From assembly GCF_017591425.1 (NCBI RefSeq), contig NW_024466409.1, positions 372,001 through 436,000 on the forward strand: DNA of 64,000 nt, read 5' to 3'. This DNA is from Ochotona curzoniae (Eukaryota; Chordata; Mammalia; Lagomorpha; Ochotonidae). The notes beneath the pieces are model-generated. The model searched no databases and was not told where the DNA came from. It worked only from the letters and a program-made list of their open reading frames with translations. The stretch's first letter is position 1. Each line of letters begins with the position of its first letter. Made by a program: the position numbers and the translations under genes. Shown here piece after piece: positions 1 through 10,275 of the stretch.

Positions 1-1004
1 ACAATGCCACAGAATGAGCAAGCCAAGATTCTACCTAAGTGATCTGACTTCAGAGTGGAGGTTGGGTTGTCCCAAGCTAGCTGAGGACTTCCTCAGACTG
101 GCCTTAGAGGTGGAATCCATAGGAACACCAGAGCTGCTGGCCCCAAATCCCAGAATCCTCAGGATCTGGCTTCCTGCTCTTTCCTCCAGCACCATGGGAG
201 TGACAGAATGGACCACAGCCCATCCCACTTCACACAGCTAGTCACTCTTTGGCTTAAACACCTTGGTTGCTAAGACGTTTAAGCTCCTTCACTTGTCTTG
301 CAAGGCCCATCAGCCACATTAATCTCTCCTCTGCTTATACCCAACCCCTTGTGTTCTCCAGTCACTCTGAAATTCTGAACTTGGAGCAGCCACACATATG
401 TGCATTACAACTGGGAGCATCCTCTCTTCAACACCAGCAACCACTTTCCCACTGTGAGCACTAACTCCGGGTTTCAGTTGATTACTAAGTTACTTCACAG
501 GGAGGTGCTGGATGCCAGGTGCTGGATGGAGAGGTTCTATTCTGAGCCTGAGGCCTAGATTCACCATGCCTTAGCACCATTTTACCTAAGGTTGGTTTGA
601 TAGCCCACACATCATCCAGGCAGGGCCAAGGGTGGTGGGGATGTCAAGGGAAGATGGGGTGCCTTCCATCAGGAGGGGTGAGTTGGCAGATGGGGATGGA
701 AACATCTCCCCAGTGTTTAGTACAATGACCCCAATGGGGTCCACTTCCCTATTTTTTCCCTTCCTTCCTTTGCACACCGAAAGTCTTTGGAGGCAACTCA
801 TATAGTTGACTTTTTTTGTTAAACGTAACTTTTAAACATGAGTACTTTCTAGCCAGGTGGATGATGTTGACATTAACTGGCAGTCAAACGAAATCCACAG
901 CACAGTTCTCAAATATTTGTAAAAGGTATAAATGCAGAGGGTGGCCAGAAACAAGGGGTTTATAGTGTCAACTTGTGTGACCTTCTGTGGTAACCCTGTC
1001 ATTC

Positions 1005-1190
1005 ACTTGCACTTAACTGAGCGCTTCTTCTGTACCAGCTTTAACTGATGGACCAGGTGTACTTGCTGAAGAGCTTCTGATGCTCTCAAAGAGCTCATGG
1101 TCTACTAGAAGCGGTGAAGATAGGTGAGAGGTGGGCAGCTTAGACATGGACAAGGTCAGAGAATGAACAATAGTAATCAACAAATCCAGA
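1005..1190. mobile_element. ancient interspersed repeat remnant (L2/MIR-like)
   Basis: The segment opens with a degraded form of the text common to old L2/MIR copies (TGAGCGCTTCTTCTGTACCA) and contains AAAGAGCTCATGGTCTAC, like the 'aaggagctcacagtcta' text of such repeats. It is strongly diverged, so family and boundaries are uncertain. Confidence 0.35.
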
Positions 1191-1511
1191 AAAAGTCTAG
1201 GAGAACCTGTTAACACCTCCTCACTCATGTGAGGAAGGGGACAGCGGACAAACTCAAGGTGGGTAGGGCTGTGGTGTCTTCTAGCACCAAGAGCCACTCA
1301 TTCTCCTATGCGTAATGTATTCATGTCCTGCCTGTTTCCAAAAAGTCCTAACTCAGTTCTGAGACCCTAAAGCTTAGGGACCTTAGGGCTGTTGCACCAC
1401 CTGATCCTGTTCCAGGATGGGCAGGACCACAGAGACAATTTTTCTGGATATTGACAGATAGGCCTGGGAGAGGCACAGGACTCATCAGGAGAGGCCTTAG
1501 GATTTGGGTCT

Positions 1512-1841
1512 TGGGCTGGCAGCATAGCCTAGAGACTAAATCCTTGCTTTGCTTGCACCAGGATCCCAAATCAGCACTGGTTTGTGTCCTGGTGGCCCTG
1601 TTTCTCACCCAGCTTCCTGCTTTTAGCCTGGGAAAGCAATAGAGGATGGACCAAAGCCTTGGAATCCTGCACCTACAGGGGAGACCTGGAAGAAGCTTCT
1701 GGTTCCTGGATTCAGACTGGTTCAGCTCTGGTCATTGAGGCCACTTGGGGAATGAAACAGCAGATGGAAGATCTTTCTGTCTCTCCTTCTCTCTGAATAT
1801 CTGTCTTTCCAATAAATAAATAAATATTAAAAAAAAAAAAA
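1512..1841 (+). mobile_element. C-repeat SINE, full-length
   Basis: A tRNA-derived lagomorph C-repeat that runs from a degraded tRNA-like head (GGCAGCATAGCCTAGAGACT) to the tail AATAAATAAATAAATATTAA followed by poly-A. It is bounded by a direct repeat GATTTGGGTCT (1501-1511 and 1842-1852), a clear target-site duplication. It lies outside the SERGEF gene body. Confidence 0.92.
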
Positions 1842-2520
1842 GATTTGGGTCTCTACCAGCAAGTGCTGAAGGAGGTAGGAGGGAGTTCCAGACCCTAGCT
1901 GTGGTGGAAAGAGTGTGTTGGTTCCTTGTGAGTAGAAACTCTGCCTTGGCCTGACAGGGCCAACCCACCAACCCATGTGGCTGCTTTCTGGGGTCTGACG
2001 TAGCATACCCAGCCTGAAGAGAGGGTAGTGGCAACTCTGGGCTTCTCCTATGGATGGTCTCTGGGCCATCTAATTGTTGCATCCTTGTCAGCTTAGGCAC
2101 CTTAGCAAGAGCAGCTTGAGTATAGGGACATGTCTGTCTTTCCACTAAGTACTTGGAAGCTGTACTGCCCTCTGTTAGCTCTGCAAGGTGGAAGACCAGG
2201 GACTTCAACAGCCAGGGCAGATGTTTCTCTTGGCGTTCAAGGTCAGCCTGCAACTGTAGGTAGTCCCTGGGTGCAGGTATGGGTTGCTCAGTGGACTCCC
2301 CTAAGTTGGACCCACTTCTGTCTGGTCTCAGGCCTATCTGTTATCCGACCCTGCTCTGGCTTGGGTTCCTGGTTGGGTTCTTCCCAGAGTAACCACAGTA
2401 AGGTGTATGGCCTTGAAATAGCCTCTTTATGCCTCCATTTTCACGTAGTCTTTAAACTTTCTCAAGGATGCCCTTATCAAATAAAATATTAGGTATGATC
2501 AAATATATAATGTGAAGGGT

Positions 2521-2652
2521 CTTCAAAAAGTTCATGGAAAACGTAAGAGAAGGTGATAATTTTCATAATTTCAAAGCTGAAAAGGATTTTCATATTTTTT
2601 GCACCAAAATAAACTTACTGTTTCGTGCCATATTCCTAGGAACTTTTTGAAG
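2521..2652. mobile_element. MITE-like DNA transposon with terminal inverted repeats
   Basis: The left end CTTCAAAAAGTTCATGGAAA is mirrored by the right end TTCCTAGGAACTTTTTGAAG, giving an inverted repeat of about 20 bp around a 90-bp AT-rich core that includes TTTTTTGCACCAAAATAAAC. A second, more degraded copy lies at 47567-47677. The palindromic structure and lack of an ORF suggest a non-autonomous mariner-type element; I do not assign a subfamily name. Confidence 0.75.
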
Positions 2653-3774
2653 TTCACTGATATGTAGATAAAACTAAAGCTGATTTGAATAGATGGGATA
2701 GGGAACCCAGGAAAGAATGCAGTTTGGAGGCCAACAAACTAAATGGTGGATATCTAGTGGCTTTATACCTCCTCACAGTCACTGGAACATCAGCCTTCCC
2801 AAACCCGGACTCTCCTGGGTCTCCCAGCAGTGTGGGATGGGACATGGGCCTCACCACCTGGCTGATGACACTAGCGTAGAAGCCCTCTGCAGGGCAGCCT
2901 GTCTCCTGAGGGCTCTGACCAAGGGCTGGTGGTTAGTCCCAGCAGAGTGAAAGGCACTCTCTCCCCCAGAGCCATAGCTGCCACCCGGGGAAATCAGAGG
3001 TCAGAGATCTGGGCAGGCCCCCACCTCACTGAAGAACCCTGCTCCTACACTGGCCAGGACTAGGGGGCAGATGGTAGGGGCTGGGGCCTTCGGTGTTACC
3101 ATTGTTGCACACTCCCTTGGCCATGCTGCCAGGCTGTGGCCTATTCCTCAAGAGAAACTGCAGCTCGGCAATTCAACATGCTTACTCCAGAGCCCTTCCT
3201 GCCTTAGTGAAGCTGGAAATCTGATAGGCTCACTGATTCCAGTTGCCTGTCTGCTCAAGGAGTCATTTTCCTGGGTCTTCAGGAAAATCTGATCTTTTTC
3301 TCTGCTCACTCATTTCCACTCCCTTTCGCCTCTCCCTGGGACCTGCTCCTTGAATCCTAGTCATTAAGATGAAAGCTCTTTCCAGACTGGGCACCCAGGT
3401 ACAGTGCTTTGATACCCAAGAATGGGCAAAGGATGAGTTCTGGGGCTTGCAAATAAAACACCAGAAGCTGGTGGGTGCACTAGGCCAGCCTGGGAAACCT
3501 GTGGCCTGTGGAATCAAAGGTTTTTGGACCCAAACTACCACAGGGCTGGGTTTCCTGTCTTTGGGGCAGGAAGTGGCTGGAGCACTTATGGGTGCTTCAA
3601 CTTTCCTGGGCTCAAGTGAGGACACAAGTCCTTATTCTTATCTTCTCAGCAGAAGAACATCTGGCCCCTTGAGCCTCGGTCACCTGGCAGGCAATCTTCC
3701 CTCCCAGCATTCTTGTTTGTGTAAGCCCAATTTTTGGTGCCTCGGTTCCACAATACAACAGTGTGATTTTCTGG

Positions 3775-3834
3775 GTACACTGTCTGGAAGGAAAAGCCCA
3801 CTTTATTCCAAAATTGCCACCATGGTTCCCCTTT
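3775..3834 (-). promoter_or_regulatory. SERGEF: SERGEF 3' UTR and polyadenylation signal
   Basis: Read on the minus strand, a canonical AATAAA lies at 3802-3807, only 28 bp beyond the TGA stop (3835-3837). A GU-rich stretch (CTGTTGTATTGTGG on the minus strand, near 3746-3763) follows as a plausible downstream element, so cleavage is expected around 3775-3792. This would be a very short 3' UTR of about 45-60 nt; a longer UTR using a distal signal cannot be excluded. Confidence 0.7.
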
Positions 3835-4145
3835 TCAAGAGCTGTCTGATTGGCTTTGGGCTACAGTTTCTGATGGTTTTCCTTTTACGCTCTCTCTGTC
3901 CATGGCTTCTTGAGATCTGGTTTCCTGGGTGGCATCCACAGAAGGGATGGCGATGTTGGGGTCCCGGTCCCATGCAGCAGGTGCTGGCAGCTGGCAGAGG
4001 GCCAGGGAGTGCCCAGCCCCACAGCCCACGAGGAGTCCCGACGCCGACCACAGACCCTCCACAGGCTTTGGGGCCCAGACGTTGGCTTCGGTACCGTCCC
4101 CGCACATGCCATGCTCGTTCCAGCCCCAGGAGTGACATACTCCAT
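3835..4145 (-). CDS. SERGEF: SERGEF terminal coding exon (RCC1-repeat GEF, C-terminus)
   Basis: This is the last coding exon of SERGEF (DelGEF), an RCC1-like propeller protein linked to the exocyst and to secretion; I recognise it from family knowledge. On the minus strand the exon begins after a strong acceptor (CTTCCTTCTTTTCCACAG). Its first two bases complete a split codon, and 102 further codons run to TGA at 3835. The translation holds the end of the propeller: the blade signature WGWNEHGMCGDGTE near the start and LLVGCGAGHSLAL about 45 residues in, both typical of RCC1 repeats (WGxNxxGxxGxG and GxxHSLAL). About 50 residues of Ser/Gln/Glu-rich, probably disordered tail follow, ending SQSDSS. 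No frameshift or premature stop is seen inside the blade, so the exon looks functional. As I recall the human protein, its tail runs a few residues longer. The remaining exons lie to the right, outside the window or unrecognised. The ATG at 4143-4145 is not a start codon but the exon edge. Confidence 0.94.
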
Positions 4146-4180
4146 CTGTGGAAAAGAAGGAAGACTGCTATAGAGGTGGG
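4146..4180 (-). promoter_or_regulatory. SERGEF: splice acceptor and polypyrimidine tract, last SERGEF intron
   Basis: On the minus strand a pyrimidine-rich run ending TTCCTTCTTTTCCACAG directly precedes the exon. The AG occupies 4146-4147, and the reading frame of the RCC1 blade continues upstream exactly to this point (phase: two exon bases complete a split codon). This is the sequence evidence for the exon boundary. Confidence 0.88.
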
Positions 4181-4429
4181 TCTGAATCGGACAGCTGGGC
4201 CCTCTAAGGTATCAACACGTGCAAAGCAACTAAAGCACAGTAGCACATGGGGGCATGCTCACCATCTCTGCCTCCATTTCTGTTCCTTGCCCACTCCCCG
4301 GGTGCTTGTGTTCCAGGGTTTCCCATTCCCACCAACCCAGAGAGTCCATGCCCTTGAGCTGGACTTCTCCCTTGGGTCTTGTTCACCATCACTTCCCACA
4401 TATAGTCCATAACCGATACCTCCAAAAAT

Positions 4430-5880
4430 CTCTCAACCCGTTCTTCACATCTCCACTGCCATCACCCTAACTCAAACTGCTGTTTTCATTTACCCAGGCC
4501 ATAGAAACAAGGATGCTTGCCAGCTACTCCTCTGTTCAAAGAGCACAGGGTAGCTCCTGACAGATGAAATCTTTTTTTGTTGTTGTTGTTTTATGACACA
4601 GTTTGATAGGCTCTGGGATTCCCCCAACCCCTCCCCTCATGATGAATTTCTCCAACGTGTTACAGTAGTACAGTTAATATCCAGTCATAGTTCCTTCATT
4701 GTGGGCATGTACCATGCATAGAGTCCAGTGTCCTATTGTCCAGATAAATTCAACAGTTTCATTGGGAGACCATTCCTGGTCTGAGAGTATAGCTGGAAGA
4801 ATATCATCCCCTTCAATGTAACACCACAACACAACATCATTAACAATTTATAACATCATGGAGTTAACTGACATGGTATTGAGTAACCAATATGTTAGAA
4901 AATGTAAGTTCTTAACCACATCCTGTGACTACTTCACTGACATTTCAGTTTTAGTTTATACACAAACCGGCTGCTATACACCTTAAAATGGCTATAGGGT
5001 ACTATTCGGCTGTTTATTTTCGTTTTTATGTTTAGCAGCTTATAGCATTAAAGCATGATTTCTACTGAACTTAGTGAATTTTAGGATATCCCAAACAGGC
5101 TTATAACCCTAACAAGGCATATGTTAATACTTGAGGCACAGAACAGTTTTAAGAACGGGTGTGCAGAGAAATCTTTGATACCTTAGTGAGAAATAACTAA
5201 TCTTTGTGTCCTACCTAGTAAGGTATATGTGAGTCCAAGCTGACCATTTCACCATTTCCTGTCTGTTCTACACTTTCCTTCTTGGTCTCTGTCTATCTGT
5301 CCTAATTTTTTTTTTTTGTGGGGGGGGAGGAGGCTCCGGAACGACCCTGATGGTCACTGCAAGGGAGGGTGGGGATCCAAAGTTGGAACTAAGTAAGGAC
5401 TGACAAACCAAGTCTAATTACTGCTTACTGCCCTGCCTAAATGCCTGTAGTGACACCCTCTGGTGTGTAAGCCCCAAGTGTTATGACTCCCGACTATCCT
5501 GTGCAATTCCCCCACTCCTTGTGTTCCAGAACCCTGGCTTCCTTTCAACTCCTTAAATCCTCTATATCAGGCCTTTCTCTCAAAGTCCTCACTTTACTGG
5601 GGTTCCAGACCTCCTCATCCTTTGATTCCAGTTTGAATGGCAGTCAGAGGCTAGATTCCTGGCAACCCCATCCAATCGAGATCTTTATTGCTGGTCTGTT
5701 ACTGCCTGCTCACCAAGACCTTGCAGTCTGTAGTACTGTATGATCTGCGTGACCACCTGTTGGCCACTCCTGCCTCACTGGACCGCATACCAGTGACTGA
5801 GGAGTGTTCTGTTCACTGCTATACCTTTAGGTTAGCACATGGCACACAGCTAAGTGTTTGTTGAATAGATAAAAGAATTA
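4430..5880 (+). mobile_element. L2 LINE remnant, split by an L1 3' end
   Basis: The left part (4430-4567) resembles the L2 3' region ('ctccactgccatcaccctaa' type text). The right part (about 5455-5880) continues it to the typical L2 terminus (GGCACACAGCTAAGTGTTTG then TTGAATAGATAAAAG). The L1-derived block at 4568-5450 interrupts it, so the L1 is younger. Confidence 0.65.
4568..5450 (-). mobile_element. lagomorph-type L1 3' end, antisense
   Basis: It starts with a T-run and (TTG)n, i.e. a reversed A-rich tail, followed by sequence that matches my memory of lagomorph L1 3' UTRs in reverse (ATAGGCTCTGGGATTCCCCC, GTCCAGATAAATTCAACAGT, AGACCATTCCTGGTCTGAGA). A T11/G8 homopolymer junction at about 5311-5330 may be its internal G-rich tract. 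The far 5' boundary and a target duplication were not resolved. No ORF2 coding remains. Confidence 0.65.
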
Positions 5881-5990
5881 ACAAGCTCATAGAGCCAGCA
5901 AGTGACCATGCTAGCATTTGACTCAGGTAGGTCACTAGATAGCCATCTTCCATCCTACTGTGTCACCTCTTCCTACGTCTGACTCCTTTC
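5870..5990 (-). mobile_element. MIR fragment (antisense), low confidence
   Basis: Weak match to the reversed MIR core (AGAGCCAGCAAGTGACCATG ... TTTGACTCAGG). It may instead be part of the neighbouring L2 end. Confidence 0.35.
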
Positions 5991-6270
5991 CTAGGCCCTA
6001 AACACATTTTTCTGTGGCTGCTTAAAATAAAACATTTTTTTTCTTAGATTTGAAAATAATGCATTATTCATGGTAAAAAAAAAGATGGAAAACATGGATG
6101 ACAGTAAAAGAAAAGTAGGCTTGCAGAGTCCTATGCAGTACTATGAAAATTTTGTTTTTTTTAAGCCCTTATTTTGTGAGATTTGTAAATATTGATGTAT
6201 ACTTTTTGTCCTGCTTTTATCCTTTAAGATTATATCACAAACATTTCTTCAAGGAATTGTAAATTATTCA

Positions 6271-6597
6271 GAGCCTGGCATGGTAGTCTAGTGGCTAAAG
6301 TCCTCATCTCACATTTCTTGGGATTTCATATGGGTGCCAGTTCATGTCTCAATAGCCCTGCTTCCCATCCAGCTCCCTGCTTGTGGCCTGGGAAAGCAGT
6401 TGAGGACAGCCCAAAGCCTTGGGACCCTGCACCCGCGTGGGAGAGACCAGGAAGAAGCTCCTGGCTTTGGACTGGCTCAGCTGCAGCTGTTGCGGCCACT
6501 AAGGGAATGAATCAGCGGATGGAAAACCTTCCTCTCTCTCCTTCTCTGTGTATATCTGATTTTCCAATAAAGAATAAGTAAATCTAAAAAAAATGTT
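6271..6597 (+). mobile_element. C-repeat SINE, full-length
   Basis: Head GAGCCTGGCATGGTAGTCTA, central TTGTGGCCTGGGAAAGCAGT and terminal CCAATAAAGAATAAGTAAAT with an A-tail. The direct repeat AATTATTCA (6262-6270 and 6598-6606) is its target-site duplication within the L1M remnant. Confidence 0.9.
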
Positions 6598-6848
6598 AAT
6601 TATTCAAAAGATAAATTTAAAAATTTATTTATAATTTTGAAACAACTCAATGTATAGAAAAGGCCAGAATGCACTCACACCCATCCTTACCTTCCTCTCT
6701 GGAAAATAATTACTATTCTGCAGTTGGTGCACATTGTTTGCAGGCTTGTATATTTTTCTATGCATCTGTTCCTTTAATATTACATAACATTATAAATGGT
6801 CCCATTATATATACATAACCACTTATCCAGTTCCTTTCTGATGCAGTT

Positions 6849-7206
6849 CTTTTTTTTATAAAGATTTGTAAATTTATTTGAAAAGCAGAGTGAAGAGAGG
6901 AAAGAAAGGGTAAGAGGGAGAGGGAGAAAGGGAAGGAGTGAGACAGAGAGAGAGAGAGAAAGAGAGAGATTGATTGATTTTTCCATGTGCCGGTTCAAGC
7001 CGTAGCTGTTAGGGTTGGATCAGGTTGAAGCCAGGAGCCAGAGTCTCCAGCCAGGCCTGCCACATGAGTGGCAGGGCCCCAGTACTTGAGCCATCATCTG
7101 CTGCTTTCCCAGGTGCATTATCAGAAGCGCAGCAGCGGGGACCTAAAGTGTATGGCATGGGATGCCAGCATCAGTGACCTAAACCCTTGAGCCGTCATGC
7201 CAGCCC
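6849..7206 (-). mobile_element. C-repeat SINE, antisense, older subfamily
   Basis: It begins with a T-run and AAAGATTTGTAAATTTATTT, has a purine-rich AG tract (6890-6970), and ends with the reversed head (TGAGCCGTCATGCCAGCCCC). It is nested in the L1M 3' region. Confidence 0.85.
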
Positions 7207-8149
7207 CTCACCACTCTTTTGCAATGTGGCTATAGTCGTAAATCACACTGCAATGGACATCTTTGAACATGTCTCTTTGTACAACTGGTGGAGGTGGAGG
7301 GAGCTCCCTAGACGTGTGTGTGTCAGAAGGACATATGTCTTCTAAGAAGGGCTGAGCAGCTCTCCAAAGTGGCTGCACTCACCTACATTCCCCTCAAATG
7401 CGCATGTGTGGGTTTCGCTCTATTCTCTGCTTCGCTGTTCTGATAGGACCTTTGATTAGTTTGCATTGTGCTGACCACTAATTTGATGGCATATTCCTTC
7501 TGCCTCTGTACATTCCTTACCTGTTTGCTTCTTTGGGTGTGCAGTTTTTCTTCTTGGCTTCTAAGTTTTCTTTGTGTATTCTTTTGTTTATATCATTCCT
7601 TGTTGTTCTGTGCCCTGCAAATGTCTCTTCCCAGAAATCTGTGCTGTGTCTTCACTGTGTTTACAGCCTCTTTTGTTATACAAATTTATTTATAAGGGCT
7701 GCCTAATTGCCCATTATGGAGATTAAACATTTACTTAACCTGTCTCCCATTATCAGATGCTTAGGTTGTTTCTAATTTTTCAATATTTTGTATAGTGTTG
7801 CCAGGAACATTTTTATGCATGAATCTTTTCTATTTAATTATTTTCTCTAATTGAATTCTTAGAAAGAAATTCCTGGTCAAACAATATAGACATCTTTGAG
7901 ACTCCTCTGTGCAATTTTGAATACAGCCAGAAAGCCTCCCTCTCAGAAAGGCCACTTGAGTGTGACTTCAGCAATCTTTGGACGTCTCAGTGTCACTCTC
8001 GCATGGCCAATATTTATTAGAATTATAGTGGTTAAAGTCTTTTCTAATTTGAAAATAAAAAAAAATAGTACTTTATTATTTAGTATTTTTTTGTTATCAC
8101 TAAAATTGAAAACTGTTAAGAGTATTGGTATAATGTTAGTATGCTAGAA

Positions 8150-9022
8150 TGTTAGAACATTAGCGTTAGGCAATGTTAGGCCCCTTTGTGCCAGGAAACT
8201 GATACTTTGCTAGGTCAGAATGCGTCTGGACCATGGGAAAACTCCACTTCAGCGATAAATATGTTCATTGTTCCTCTGTGACCTTGCGAACAGTGTCACA
8301 AGCCTTATCTATAGAATGCACCCAGGAGCAGGAGGGCAGTGGCACAATCATCTGGTCTCATAAATGAGAATGATCCATAAAGATAATGTGTCTCGGGCCC
8401 GTCGCCGTAGCCTAGTGGCTAAAGTCCTCGCCTTGAACGCACCGGGATCCCATATGGGTGCCGGTTCTAATCCTGGCAACTCCACTTCCCATCCAGCTGC
8501 CTGCTTGTGGCCTGGGAAAGCAGTCGAGGACAGCCCAAAGCCTTGGGACCCTGTACCTGTGTGGGAGACCTGGAGGAAGTTCCTGGCTCTTGGCTTCGGA
8601 TCAGCATAGCATCGGCTGTTGCGCTCACTTGGGGAGTGAATCATTGGACGGAAGATCTTCCTCTCTGTCTCTCCTCCTCTCTGTATGTCTGACTTTCCAA
8701 TAAATAAATAAATCTTAAAAAAAAAAGATAATGTGTCTGGGAACAGAGTGGACTGTTTGTACATGGAAGCCCTAAAGATGACATGTCTGAAGTTTGTTAG
8801 TCTTTAAACTGATTGTTGCATTTGGATTTGTGTGGGCTATGATGCATGTAATGGCCAAAAGGGTCTGTATAATCTCTGGCTTTTCTCTGGTTCTGGGTCC
8901 GACGTCTCCTTGGCTGGCCTGTGTGCCCCAAGAACGGTCTGACCCCAGCATGCTGGAACAATAAACTCTGCTTGTTTTTGCATTATCAGTGAGGCTCTTT
9001 GTTGCTCACGGGAAGTTGACAA
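8150..9022 (+). mobile_element. solo-LTR-like endogenous retroviral remnant, split by a SINE
   Basis: A noncoding block with U3-like sequence starting near TGTTAGAACATTAGCGTTAG, an AATAAA at 8960-8965, a T/G-rich R-U5-like stretch (CTCTGCTTGTTTTTGCATTA) and an end near GGGAAGTTGACA. Without the SINE it is about 540 bp. This arrangement fits a retroviral LTR with no adjacent gag/pol/env, but the family and exact ends are uncertain. Confidence 0.5.
8394..8725 (+). mobile_element. young full-length C-repeat SINE
   Basis: Nearly pristine copy: GC-rich head GGGCCCGTCGCCGTAGCCTA, A-box-like TAGCCTAGTGG, B-box-like GGTTCTAATCC, tail AATAAATAAATAAATCTTAA plus A10. The perfect 13-bp target duplication AGATAATGTGTCT lies at 8381-8393 and 8726-8738. 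It serves as a reference for this subfamily. Confidence 0.96.
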
Positions 9023-9099
9023 AACCTGGACCCTAAGAAAACTAAGATACTGAGACACTTGTATTTGTTCTGTTTCATATCTTTCCCTGGTTAGTACAG

Positions 9100-9345
9100 A
9101 ACGGTTTAGTGCTCACACACAGAGCAGGAAGGCCTGGGTTCAAAGTCCAGCCCTATCATGTACTGGCTGTTTCACCTTGGGCAAATTACTTAACTTCTTT
9201 GTGCCTCAGTTCCCTCATGTGTTAAGCGGGTATATGAATGTCACCATTCTCAAAGAGTGGTTTGACAAGCATTAAATAAGTAGATGTAAAATACTTCTAA
9301 CAATGCCTGGCACTGAGTACTACAGAAACACTTGCTACTACTATT
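9100..9345 (+). mobile_element. MIR SINE
   Basis: Well-preserved MIR core: TACTGGCTGTTTCACCTTGG, CAAATTACTTAACTTCTTTG, GCCTCAGTTCCCTCATGTGT, and the 3' AACAATGCCTGGCACTGAGT. Confidence 0.92.
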
Positions 9346-10164
9346 GCTTCCGACAAAGCACTTTTTGCTTTAAAGGATTTGACTTTAGAGATGTTAACCC
9401 ATCCTCTGCCATTTTTACATTCACATTCCCCCCTCAGTTTGACTCAATGTTTGACACAGGTCTGTGGTTCAAGGCAGTACCACTTGTGGATTTTTTGTGT
9501 TAAAATTCTTTCCATTGCTAATGGTAAGTAAGGACTTACCCCTACCCAGATCAGAGGAATTCTTCATGATCTTCCAACAAAGTGTAAGTCTAGACATGTA
9601 AATCACTGTCCTCACAAACTTGTTGTGCAGGCTCTTCTTCCCCTTCCAGGGAAGAAGACCCTGGAATTACCCTCCCTCTTGTTTTGCCTAGTAGGAAGGC
9701 ATCACCTGCCAAACACAGATGTCTGCCTGCTTGGCCCCCGGACAAGGAAACTCACACAGAGAGGATGAGCCCCAGGCAGCACCTCCCGTGGCTAAGCTGG
9801 AGTTTCGGCCAGGTTGATCGGAGGTACAAGGTAGGAGAGTGGAAGAGCCAGGTACCTTTGCGCCCAGTTTGGCACCCGGTGTGGGCCTTGCGCCCGGGCC
9901 TGGTGAGTGGTACCAGCTGACTGTCAGCAGGGATGGGGTGGGAGGAAGGCAGAGCTGACCTAGCAGCGGGACATGGCACAACGGGCAGCTGGCAGGCCCC
10001 TCTCTTCTTGTCAAAGGGAACACACTCTAAGGAAGCCACACTTGGGCCAGGGTAGCCAGAGGCCCAGAGCCAGGACTTTCATGCCCACTGGGTCGAGAGG
10101 CCTGGCAAGGGCTCAGAAATCTCTTCCCCAGTGCTTGCAGAGAAAGCCCTGGGCTGAGGTACTT

Positions 10165-10275
10165 TATCTTGTTTGAATTCTGACAGGCTGCATCTCAGCC
10201 ATGTTTGACAGAATATCCTCACTTAACAGACGATAAGATTGAGAACTTATCTGGAACCCTGGCCAGGGTGCTGCT
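10165..10275 (-). mobile_element. MIR fragment, antisense
   Basis: Weak match to the reversed MIR core (TCCTCACTTAACAGACGATA followed by AGATTGAGAACTTATCTGG). Confidence 0.45.

Larger units (their letters stand above)
1..3774. other. intergenic region downstream of SERGEF
   Basis: No coding exon was recognised here on either strand. It holds a C-repeat SINE (1512-1841), a small inverted-repeat transposon (2521-2652) and an ancient repeat remnant near 1005-1190; the rest (1-1000, 1190-1500, 1853-2515, 2655-3770) looks like unique noncoding sequence. By human synteny (known order KCNC1 then SERGEF, convergent) the 3' end of KCNC1 would lie to the left, but nothing here can be assigned to it. 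Confidence 0.6.
6010..7985 (+). mobile_element. ancient L1M/HAL1-type 3' region, split by two SINEs
   Basis: Three blocks (6010-6270, 6607-6848, 7207-7985) read as one old LINE-1 3' tail, with recognisable phrases such as GCAATGGACATCTTTGAACA, AGCTCTCCAAAGTGGCTGCA and CTTAGGTTGTTTCTAATTTT. No ORF survives. Two C-repeat SINEs of opposite orientation were inserted later. Confidence 0.75.

Noticed and set aside
1732..2253. 173-codon minus-strand ORF
   Set aside because: It starts in unique sequence and reads through an antisense SINE tail (poly-Phe, ERQIFREKERQKD-type translation), a common SINE artefact.
1..3774. KCNC1 3' exon or UTR
   Set aside because: Synteny makes it a neighbour, but no potassium-channel coding sequence or clear UTR hallmark is visible.
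3369..4412. 347-codon plus-strand ORF as a real gene
   Set aside because: It runs across the antisense SERGEF exon, its acceptor and its poly-A signal, shows no domain, and the minus-strand exon explains the conservation-like signal. Kept only as a low-interest finding.
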